From positions 1 through 7,427 of the forward strand of contig JAOADS010000109.1 in NCBI GenBank assembly GCA_026417195.1: a stretch of 7,427 nucleotides of DNA. Direction: 5' to 3'. Every line of letters starts with the position of its first letter. Positions within the stretch are counted from its first letter, which is position 1. Below the pieces are notes generated by a model. It had not been told where the DNA came from. It did no database searches and worked only from the letters and a program-made list of their open reading frames with translations. The position numbers and the translations under genes are program-made. Below, piece by piece: positions 1 to 6,081 of this stretch. The stretch is from Ignavibacteria bacterium. Its GTDB lineage: Bacteria; Bacteroidota; Ignavibacteria; Tepidaquicellales; OLB5.

Positions 1-854
1 TTCCAGTAATTTCTGAATTCATTCAATAAAGCATTTGAAGTAGTGCCGTTATAGGGATCACTTACAACAGTCCATATTCTTAAGTATGAAACCAGTAACT
101 GAACATTCAGGTCTTTGATGTATACGGCTGAAACAGTTGACATAAGAGATATCAGATAATTTGCAGCCCTGCTATAATCTGAATTGAAGAACAGATATGT
201 ATCATAACATGATTCAACAGCAATATTTGCCCTTCTTATATCGCTTGACATAACATAAGATGAAGGATTAAGGTTTTTCATAAGTTCCTTTATCCTCTGA
301 GGAGTTTCCATAGCCTCAGTTCCGCACTCAAAGAGATTATGAATCTTCATCTTTGCAGTATTATATACTACAACTTCCGTTCCGTTACCTTTTATATCCA
401 GATTGGAAATAACATAGGTACCTGAACTTCCAAATACCATTCCGGAGACAAAACCTTCTCCAAAGGTAATACTTACCACACTTGACGGATCACCTATTAC
501 AAAACCTTTATAGCTCACTATCTTATTCATAACATCAGTTTCAATATCTCCGGCATCTGTCCCCTTTACTATTTTCGTATAAGGCTCAAAAATATCAAAA
601 CGATTAAGTTGTAAATCTACTGATATGGAGTTAGAAACAGGAACTTTTACTTTTATTGAAGGTAACTTAGACTGAACAATGTTATTCACAACATTTTTGT
701 CCATTGTAAGAATAAAAGCATCATCAACACTGTTTCTCAGTGATACCGACTGGTTCAAAGTCTTAAATTCGTCATATATAAAAGGACTATAATCGTTAGC
801 AAATATATTAGAAACCAGAAATGAATAAATAGTTAATAAAATTAAATTTTTCAT
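1..854 (-). CDS. Secreted reprolysin-like (M12B-type) metallopeptidase, N-terminal part, cut by window edge
   Basis: An open frame starts at ATG 854-852 and runs without a stop to the left edge, giving 284 residues; the protein continues outside the window. Residues 1-19 form a signal peptide (short Lys-containing start, hydrophobic stretch, SNIFA before N20). Residues about 113-150 (YKGFVIGDPSSVVSITFGEG, then SGMVFGSSGTYVI) resemble the propeptide of reprolysin-type metallopeptidases. Residues about 210-270 (NIAVESCYDTY, ANYL.SLMSTVSAVYIKDLNVQL, LRIWTVVSDPY) match the start of the catalytic domain in bacterial relatives of that family. Cys177 in 'FECG', between the two parts, could be a cysteine switch, but this is speculative. 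The zinc motif HExxH would lie beyond the edge and is not seen, so activity cannot be judged. The start follows the permease stop by 19 bases with an A-rich leader and no Shine-Dalgarno, so it is probably co-transcribed. In Bacteroidota such proteins often carry a C-terminal secretion domain; that end is missing here. Family assignment is from remembered motifs. Confidence 0.68.
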   Translation of the reverse strand, partial: MKNLILLTIYSFLVSNIFANDYSPFIYDEFKTLNQSVSLRNSVDDAFILTMDKNVVNNIVQSKLPSIKVKVPVSNSISVDLQLNRFDIFEPYTKIVKGTDAGDIETDVMNKIVSYKGFVIGDPSSVVSITFGEGFVSGMVFGSSGTYVISNLDIKGNGTEVVVYNTAKMKIHNLFECGTEAMETPQRIKELMKNLNPSSYVMSSDIRRANIAVESCYDTYLFFNSDYSRAANYLISLMSTVSAVYIKDLNVQLLVSYLRIWTVVSDPYNGTTSNALLNEFRNYW

Positions 855-873
855 TTTTGTTTATATTTAATTT

Positions 874-1800
874 TTAAGATAGTTTTACTTTAGGATCTAG
901 GAAAGCATAGATAATGTCAACAATTACATTAATTATTATGAAAATCACAGCAGTAAACAAAACTGTCCCCTGAATCATTGGAAAATCAAGTGATAAAATT
1001 GAATTAATTGCAAGAAGACCTATACCAGGCCAGTTAAAAATATATTCTATGAAAAATGCTCCTCCAAGCAAAGCAGCTAGCCAGGCACTTATTGTTGTAA
1101 TAACAGGATTAAGTGCATTCCTCAATGCATGCTTGATAATAACTTTCCATTCGCTCACTCCTTTAGCTCTGGCAGTTCTCACGTAATCCTGACCTAAAAC
1201 ATCAAGCATACTTGAGCGGGTTAAGCGGGCAATTATAGAAAGTGGCCTGAGAGAAAGGGTTAACATAGGAAGCACAAGATATATAAGTCCGTTGTTGATA
1301 TAACCCGATATAGGAAACCATTTTAACCATGCACCGAAAACCAAAGCCATAATTAAACCAAATGCAAAAGGAGGAAATGATATCCCAAAAAGCGCAAACA
1401 ACATAGATAAATTATCAGCCCATGAGTAAGATCTGACTGCCGATATAAGTCCGATTATAATACCTATAAGAGATGAAAGTATCAAAGAACTTATTGCAAG
1501 AATAGCTGTTGCGGGAAAAGTTTCTATAATGGTTTTCAGCACATCTCTGTTTGAAGAATATGAACGCCCCAGATCTCCCTGAACAGCCTTATAGATAAAT
1601 CTTCCGTACTGAACATAAAGAGGATCGTCCAGACCTAACTGCTTTCGGACTGCATCAATGGAAGCAATATCAGCTCTTTGTCCAAGCATAAGCCTTGCCG
1701 GATCACCGGGTATCACATACATTAAACAAAAAGTTACTGTAATCACTCCTATTAATACAACCATTGAATACAGTAACTTTCTTATAATATAGGTTCCCAT
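874..1800 (-). CDS. DppB/OppB-family peptide ABC transporter permease
   Basis: This is an inner-membrane permease subunit (308 residues, normal for the family) of a peptide/nickel-type ABC importer. It begins with a membrane helix at about 9-29 ending in the family motif 'PGDP' (31-34). Further helices lie near 95-120, 133-155, 172-190, 234-255 and 276-300, giving the usual six. The cytoplasmic EAA loop that docks on the ATPase is at about 205-232 (QDYVRTARAKGVSEWKVIIK, then HALRNALNPV). The C-terminal 'EYIFNWPGIG' (252-261) is also typical. ATG 1800-1798 is used; the leader TTTACCTCAA has no Shine-Dalgarno, and the gap to the NlpC gene stop is 10 bases. The importer normally needs a second permease (DppC type) and one or two ATPases, but none is here: the next gene is a secreted peptidase-like protein. 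The partners must be encoded elsewhere or beyond the edge. The substrate (peptide, nickel or other) cannot be read from the sequence; peptide is favoured by the neighbours. Confidence 0.93.
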   Translation of the reverse strand: MGTYIIRKLLYSMVVLIGVITVTFCLMYVIPGDPARLMLGQRADIASIDAVRKQLGLDDPLYVQYGRFIYKAVQGDLGRSYSSNRDVLKTIIETFPATAILAISSLILSSLIGIIIGLISAVRSYSWADNLSMLFALFGISFPPFAFGLIMALVFGAWLKWFPISGYINNGLIYLVLPMLTLSLRPLSIIARLTRSSMLDVLGQDYVRTARAKGVSEWKVIIKHALRNALNPVITTISAWLAALLGGAFFIEYIFNWPGIGLLAINSILSLDFPMIQGTVLFTAVIFIIINVIVDIIYAFLDPKVKLS

Positions 1801-1810
1801 TTGAGGTAAA

Positions 1811-2401
1811 TTATTTAATCACGCGTCTTGCCCACAGATAACGCGAGTTATAATAATCCTCATTGAGTGAATTGGTTTTAACACCACCACTTGAGGAAGA
1901 ATGAGCAAAGATGCCTTCACCTAGGTAAATCCCTACATGAGAAACTCCTCTGCCGCGTGTATTGAAAAATACCAGATCTCCAAACTGTAGATTCTCCCTC
2001 TCCACATATTCACCTACCTGAGACTGCATTGCTGAAGTTCTGGGCAGATCAATCCCCAAAGCATATTTCATAACCCTCTGACAAAAAGCTGAACAATCAA
2101 TACCATTTGAAGTTGTTCCACCCCAGAGATATGGGGTATTCATCAGTTCAATTATCTTTATCATAACGGCATCTCTGTCTATGGTTGTATTGGAATATTC
2201 AGAAACAATGTTTGTAAGCTTCTCAAGTGAAGATTGCTCAATCAAACCTTTTTTCTGAATACCAGATAAACTGGCATGTTCTTCCTGTTTTGCTACCTTC
2301 TTTTGCTCAACTTTGTAGTCATCACCTTCTGACGAGGAACAACCACTCAAAACATAAAATAACATAACAAGCGTCAGGCATAGAACAGTTTTAGCGTACA
2401 A
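1811..2401 (-). CDS. NlpC/P60 cell-wall hydrolase, MepS (Spr)-like lipoprotein
   Basis: This 196-residue protein is predicted to cut peptide bonds in murein stems or cross-links, in the periplasm and anchored by lipid. Residues 1-20 are a lipoprotein signal with lipobox L18-S-G-C21. A charged, Lys/Gln/Glu-rich linker follows (about 25-60), then one NlpC/P60 domain (about 75-196). The catalytic triad is visible: Cys103 in 'GIDCSAF', His155 in 'VSHVGIYLG' and His167 in 'FAHSSSSGG'. The spacing (52 and 12) is almost that of E. coli MepS as I recall it, and the C-terminal 'YYNSRYLWARRVI' also resembles MepS. No SH3b domain is seen, unlike Bacillus YkfC. The start codon is TTG (2401-2399): an in-frame TAA lies directly before it, a strong Shine-Dalgarno lies 7 bases upstream, and the first ATG (residue 13) would destroy the signal peptide. 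It sits between the binding protein and permease of a peptide-type importer, which suggests a link to murein peptide uptake; general wall growth is the alternative. Confidence 0.93.
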   Translation of the reverse strand: MYAKTVLCLTLVMLFYVLSGCSSSEGDDYKVEQKKVAKQEEHASLSGIQKKGLIEQSSLEKLTNIVSEYSNTTIDRDAVMIKIIELMNTPYLWGGTTSNGIDCSAFCQRVMKYALGIDLPRTSAMQSQVGEYVERENLQFGDLVFFNTRGRGVSHVGIYLGEGIFAHSSSSGGVKTNSLNEDYYNSRYLWARRVIK

Positions 2402-2408
2402 TTAAATA

Positions 2409-2416
2409 CCTCCTTT
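2409..2416 (-). promoter_or_regulatory. Strong Shine-Dalgarno for the NlpC/P60 gene (TTG start)
   Basis: Read on the minus strand this is AAAGGAGG followed by T, fully complementary to the usual 16S rRNA 3' end (ACCUCCUUU), with 7 bases (TATTTAA) between GGAGG and the TTG start. It fixes the start of the NlpC/P60 gene. It is the only strong Shine-Dalgarno in the window; the other eight visible starts have none, or only a weak GGA/GGGA. Confidence 0.85.
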
Positions 2417-2459
2417 CTGATTTTAGTTACAAAATATAAATTAATTTAATAAATTAAAA

Positions 2460-4223
2460 TTACTTATCAAGCCATGCATATCGCATATTAACCCTGTGCA
2501 TAGGATCAAGAGCATAGCCTCTGACATATGGCTGAAGCAATCTCCAGTCTTCATCATAATAAATAAATAGGATCGGAGCATCATTAACAGCAACCTGCTC
2601 AGCTTCCTGATAAAGTCTTATTCTTTCCTTAAGATCATTGGTTGCAAGAGCTTTTTCAAACAGTTCATCAAATTTAGGATTCTTATACCTGAAACTGTTT
2701 ATAGGGCTTTTTTCCTTAGGATTATCAGGAACATTCTTGCCATAGAACAGATTCAGGAAATTCTCCGGATCCGGATAATCAGCTATCCATCCTAGTCTGT
2801 AGAAATCAGCACGTCCGGCATCTATGTTATCTAAATGTTGAGCAAACTGAAGTAACTGAAGCTTTACGGTTACTCCTATCTCCTTCAGCATGTTCTGAAT
2901 TGCTTCTGCTATCTGAGTGTTTCTTCCTCCACCCTCATTAATATTCAGGGTAATTTCCGGAAAACCTTTCCCACCGGGATAACCAGCCTCTTCCATCAGC
3001 TGCCTTGCTTTCTGAAGATCAAAGCTATAGCCTTTTATTTTTGATGCATCATAATTAGGCATAGAGGGTGGTACAATTCCGTAAATAGCAGGTTGTGAGG
3101 CTGAGCCGTTCAGAACGTATTTGAGTATCTTCTCTCTGTCAATTGCATAGTTAAAAGCCTGTCTTATTCTTACATCAGAAAAAATTTTACTCGTAGTCAG
3201 AAATCCATAATACTGAATTGTAAGCGAGGTTTTTCTCTGAAGAGTAAATTTTGAATATTCCGGCGTAAGGGTTTTATCTTCATTTATTACAGACTTAAAA
3301 AGTTCATTTGGGATTCTGTATGATTCATCTAAATTACCATTTTTAAACTCCAGAAGCTGCTGTGAAAGATCTTTAATGAAACGAAACTTAACCCTTTCAA
3401 CATATGGAATACTGTTTCCGAATTCATCCTTTTCCCAATAATTAGGATTTTTCTTTAGATTTATTTCAAGATCAGGTGTCCAGTTTTCAAATATAAATGC
3501 CCCGGTCCCAACAGGGTTTTGAAAGAAATCCTTGCCATACATCTCAACAGCTTCTTTGGGAACTATGTAAGCAAATCCAAGACACATGTAATAAATAAAA
3601 GGGGCAAATGGCTTTTTAAGTTTTATCTGAAAGGTTGAATCATTTACAATAACAAGACCTCTTACTTCCTTTATCGTGGGCTCTCTGCCCTCTGAAACAG
3701 ATTTCAGTACCTCGCTTGTAAATTCATCAGCGCCATCAATGTAATTTTTATAATAATCAAAACCTACGCTACCGGTTCTTGTGTCAAGAACGCGCGTAAG
3801 AGAAAATTTAACATCATCTGCTTTAAATTCCCTTCCTTTGCCATTGGGGAAACATTTATTATCATGAAAATAAACGCCTCTTCTTAAGTGAAATGTATAT
3901 GTTAGGCCATCTTCACTTACTTCCCATCTCTTAGCTAACATAGGTTTAAGCTGGAGATTTGTATCCAGATCAATAAGAAGGTCATAAATCTGATGAGCTA
4001 CATGATGAGACACAACATCGTTTATACCAACCGGGTCAAGACTTCTTATATTCTCCAATTCGTTAGTTACAAATACACCTCCTCCTTTAATTCCTCCTGA
4101 AAGCATAACATATTCTTCGCTGCCTTCTCTTCCCTTGCATGAAACAAGAGCAAGAAGTAGCAAAAGAACAATAGTAAACCCCACTATACTTTTGTAAGAT
4201 GTCTTTGATAGAGAAGGACTCAA
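2460..4223 (-). CDS. Peptide-type ABC transporter substrate-binding lipoprotein (SBP_bac_5 / DppA-OppA family)
   Basis: This 587-residue family 5 extracellular solute-binding protein should capture short peptides or similar ligands and deliver them to the permease. Residues 1-28 are a lipoprotein signal: a Lys/Ser-rich start, the run FTIVLLLLLA, and lipobox L26-V-S-C29. Family landmarks follow in order: 'SLDPVGINDV' (61-70), 'AKRWEVSEDGLTYTFHLRRG' (97-116), 'NPVGTGAFIFENW' (236-248), 'LKKNPNYW' (256-263), 'VRIRQAFNYAIDREKILKYV' (351-370) and 'GWIADYPDPENFLNLFYG' (478-495). The frame is intact to TAA 2462-2460. The start is read as TTG 4223-4221, the first start codon after the in-frame TAA that ends the sigma gene 3 bases upstream; only a weak GGA precedes it. 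GTG at 4184-4182 (residue 14) is possible and would still leave a short signal peptide. The permease follows two genes later. Peptide binding is inferred from family and context; ligand specificity cannot be read. Confidence 0.93.
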   Translation of the reverse strand: MSPSLSKTSYKSIVGFTIVLLLLLALVSCKGREGSEEYVMLSGGIKGGGVFVTNELENIRSLDPVGINDVVSHHVAHQIYDLLIDLDTNLQLKPMLAKRWEVSEDGLTYTFHLRRGVYFHDNKCFPNGKGREFKADDVKFSLTRVLDTRTGSVGFDYYKNYIDGADEFTSEVLKSVSEGREPTIKEVRGLVIVNDSTFQIKLKKPFAPFIYYMCLGFAYIVPKEAVEMYGKDFFQNPVGTGAFIFENWTPDLEINLKKNPNYWEKDEFGNSIPYVERVKFRFIKDLSQQLLEFKNGNLDESYRIPNELFKSVINEDKTLTPEYSKFTLQRKTSLTIQYYGFLTTSKIFSDVRIRQAFNYAIDREKILKYVLNGSASQPAIYGIVPPSMPNYDASKIKGYSFDLQKARQLMEEAGYPGGKGFPEITLNINEGGGRNTQIAEAIQNMLKEIGVTVKLQLLQFAQHLDNIDAGRADFYRLGWIADYPDPENFLNLFYGKNVPDNPKEKSPINSFRYKNPKFDELFEKALATNDLKERIRLYQEAEQVAVNDAPILFIYYDEDWRLLQPYVRGYALDPMHRVNMRYAWLDK

Positions 4224-4226
4224 CGA

Positions 4227-5093
4227 TTATCCAAGATAGGTTTTTAACTGTTTGCTTTTGGAAGCATGTTTAAGCCTTCGGATGGCTTTCTCCTTTATCT
4301 GTCGCACCCTTTCTCGGGTTAATTTAAATTTCTCACCTATCTCTTCAAGTGTAAGAGGATTTTCCTGATCAAGTCCGTAATATAATTTCAAAACATCACG
4401 TTCCCTTGGACTTAAAGTGCTTAATGCACGGTTGATTTCTATTTTAAGAGATTCATTTATCAGTTTATGATCGGGCAAAGGTTGATTTTGATTAGGCATA
4501 ATATCAACAAGCCTGCTATCTTCTCCGTGAACAAACGGAGCATCTATTGACAGGTGTCTTCCGGATATCTTCAATGTATCCGATACCTCTATAAGAGACA
4601 TATCTAACTGTTCAGCAAGTTCATCAGCGCTGGGCTCTCTCTCATAGGTCTGTTCAAGAGAATTGATTGCTTTACCTATTTTATTTAAAGCACCTACTCT
4701 GTTTAAAGGAAGTCTTACTATCCGAGATTGTTCAGCCAACGCCTGAAGAATCGACTGACGGATCCACCATACTGCATAAGATATGAATTTAAAACCCCTT
4801 GTCTCATCAAATCTTTTAGCAGCCTTAATGAGACCCAGATTTCCCTCATTTATCAAATCACCTAAAGACAAACCCTGATTCTGATATTGCTTGGCTACAC
4901 TTACTACGAATCTTAAATTAGCTTTGGTAAGTTTTTCCAAAGCTTTCTGTCTTTCTTTTTCGTCTCCTGATTTAATTTTCTTTGCAAGTGCTATTTCCTC
5001 CTCAACGTCAAGCAGTTCAACTTTTCCGATTTCCTGAAGATATTTATCTATAGACTGGGATTCCCTATTAGTAAATTGTTTTCCAATTTTCAT
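4227..5093 (-). CDS. rpoD: Primary-type RNA polymerase sigma factor (sigma-70 family, RpoD/SigA)
   Basis: This 288-residue protein directs RNA polymerase to promoters. Region 1.2 covers about 13-48 (SIDKYLQEIGKVELL). Region 2 covers about 55-128 and includes 'TKANLRFVVSVAKQYQNQGL', 'GDLINEGNLGLIKAAKRFDE' and the DNA-melting and -10 recognition segment 'TRGFKFISYAVWWIRQSILQ', then ALAEQSRIVRLP. Region 3 covers about 133-200 (SGRHLSIDAPF). Region 4 covers about 222-288, with 'LSPRERDVLKLYYGL' and the -35 helix-turn-helix 'TLEEIGEKFKLTRERVRQIK'. Region 1.1 is absent and the length is that of Bacteroidota-type housekeeping sigma factors, so it is probably the main sigma, although a close paralogue (group 2) cannot be excluded from one window. 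ATG 5093-5091 is chosen because an in-frame TAA lies five codons upstream; there is no Shine-Dalgarno. It lies 40 bases after rplW, where rplB is normally found, and 3 bases before the binding-protein gene. Confidence 0.96.
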   Translation of the reverse strand: MKIGKQFTNRESQSIDKYLQEIGKVELLDVEEEIALAKKIKSGDEKERQKALEKLTKANLRFVVSVAKQYQNQGLSLGDLINEGNLGLIKAAKRFDETRGFKFISYAVWWIRQSILQALAEQSRIVRLPLNRVGALNKIGKAINSLEQTYEREPSADELAEQLDMSLIEVSDTLKISGRHLSIDAPFVHGEDSRLVDIMPNQNQPLPDHKLINESLKIEINRALSTLSPRERDVLKLYYGLDQENPLTLEEIGEKFKLTRERVRQIKEKAIRRLKHASKSKQLKTYLG

Positions 5094-5133
5094 AGGCGAT
5101 AGAGATTATATTATTAAATTAAAAATGAAGTTC

Positions 5134-5430
5134 TTAAGCTGAAGCCTCAAACAAGTCTATCTTGCTGTCCTTGCTTAAGGTAACAATAGCTCTTTTTCTG
5201 TTGGGTCTGTAACCTTCAAACCTTCCCCGGCGAGTAAACTGAGACTTTCTTTTACCTTTTAAATTTACTGTCCTGATACTTTCTACCTTAACATTAAACT
5301 TTTTCTGGATAGCATTTTTAATGTCTATCTTGGTTGCGTCTGGTGATACTTCAAAAGCATACTGATTATGACTTTCCTGGAGTAAGGTCATTTTCTCAGT
5401 AATGACGGGTTTAATAAGTATAGTCTTCAT
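5134..5430 (-). CDS. rplW: 50S ribosomal protein L23 (uL23)
   Basis: L23 binds 23S rRNA domain III at the peptide exit tunnel, where trigger factor and SRP dock. The 98-residue length is normal. The N-terminus 'ILIKPVITEKMTLLQESHNQ' (4-23) is the conserved L23 start, 'YAFEVSPDATKIDIKNAIQK' (24-43) forms the next strand and helix, and the basic loop 'GKRKSQFTRRGRFEGYRPNR' (59-78) is the rRNA-binding extension, followed by the closing strand 'KRAIVTL' (79-85). The gene is intact with its own TAA (5136-5134). ATG 5430-5428 lies 16 bases after the rplD stop, with no Shine-Dalgarno. It is the last ribosomal gene here; rplB, its usual next neighbour, is not present. I see no GC-rich hairpin with a T-run after its stop, so transcription may continue into the sigma gene. 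Confidence 0.98.
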   Translation of the reverse strand: MKTILIKPVITEKMTLLQESHNQYAFEVSPDATKIDIKNAIQKKFNVKVESIRTVNLKGKRKSQFTRRGRFEGYRPNRKRAIVTLSKDSKIDLFEASA

Positions 5431-5446
5431 ATAATCATTTCAAATT

Positions 5447-6079
5447 TTAATTATTTAGTAAGGGCTTACATAAATCTTCCAAGGCACTTTTCTGAATTAA
5501 AAGAATCTGATTATCAAGTATATCATAAGTTGCGGCATTTGAAGCCTCAAGTACTTTCACTCTGGGAATATTCCTGCCCGATTTATAAACGTTCTGATTG
5601 TCACGTGTTGTCAGCATAAGTATTTTTTTGCCGTTAATTTCCAGATTCCTTAAAATAGAACTGAAATCTTTAGTTTTAGGTTTCTCAAAAGTAACATCTT
5701 CTATAATCATTATTTCATTGTTCTTAGCCTTAAGGCTCAAAGCACTTTTTCTTGCCAGCTGAGCTGCTTTTTTATTCATCTGCAGACTATAATCTCTCGG
5801 TCTTGGACCATGTACAGTTCCTCCTCCAACCCATAGAGGTGAACGTATTGTTCCCGCCCTCGCAGTCCCTCTGCCTTTCTGTCTCCAGGGCTTTTTACCG
5901 CCTCCCCTGACCTCATTTCTCTCCTTGGTTTTATGTGTACCCTGACGTCTGTTAGCAAGATAAGTCCTAACCGCCTGATATATTAAATGATGATTGGGAG
6001 ATACTTCAAAAACAGCTGAGGGAAGTTCAGCTTTTTCATTGGAAATTGTACCGTCTATCTTGTAAATGTTGAGTTCCAT
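5447..6079 (-). CDS. rplD: 50S ribosomal protein L4 (uL4)
   Basis: L4 binds 23S rRNA domain I, and its long loop lines the exit tunnel near the macrolide site. The 210-residue length is usual. The conserved entry 'HLIYQAVRTYLANRRQGTHK' (31-50) leads to the tunnel loop 'RGGGKKPWRQKGRGTARAG' (58-76), then SPLWVGGGTVHGPRPRDYS (80-98) and the helix 'NKKAAQLARKSALSLKA' (102-118). The Rossmann-like globular part fills the rest. No unusual substitution stands out in the loop. ATG 6079-6077 lies 2 bases after the rplC TGA, so translation is probably coupled; there is no Shine-Dalgarno. In E. coli L4 represses its own S10 operon through the leader RNA; that leader would lie outside this window, so such control cannot be tested here. 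Confidence 0.98.
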   Translation of the reverse strand: MELNIYKIDGTISNEKAELPSAVFEVSPNHHLIYQAVRTYLANRRQGTHKTKERNEVRGGGKKPWRQKGRGTARAGTIRSPLWVGGGTVHGPRPRDYSLQMNKKAAQLARKSALSLKAKNNEIMIIEDVTFEKPKTKDFSSILRNLEINGKKILMLTTRDNQNVYKSGRNIPRVKVLEASNAATYDILDNQILLIQKSALEDLCKPLLNN

Positions 6080-6081
6080 GA

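Noticed and set aside
2430..2438. TATATTTTG (minus strand) as a Bacteroidota-type -7 box before the NlpC/P60 gene
   Set aside because: It is one base off the TAnnTTTG pattern, and the nearest upstream TTG is about 29 bases away, too far for a -33 element.
2402..2459. A small gene or RNA in the longest intergenic gap
   Set aside because: The gap is 58 bases, almost all A/T apart from the Shine-Dalgarno, with no stable hairpin and no open frame.
4182..4184. Alternative GTG start for the substrate-binding protein
   Set aside because: It is possible, but it removes the Lys-containing start of the signal peptide and has no better ribosome site than the TTG; kept only as an alternative.
5105..5110. 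TATAAT (minus strand) 11 bases before the sigma gene ATG, as a -10 promoter box
   Set aside because: The region is very AT-rich, no acceptable -35 lies 16-18 bases upstream (GAACTT at 17), and Bacteroidota promoters usually use a TAnnTTTG-type box; a chance match is likely.
5111..5140. Possible terminator after rplW (weak CTTAAG palindrome followed by T-rich bases)
   Set aside because: The stem is only about 6 bases, overlaps the stop codon and has no GC-rich core, so it is not a credible intrinsic terminator.
5776..5958. Minus-strand open frame of 60 codons inside rplD
   Set aside because: It lies wholly within rplD in another frame, is rich in Arg/Gly because of the basic L4 loop, and shows no family features.
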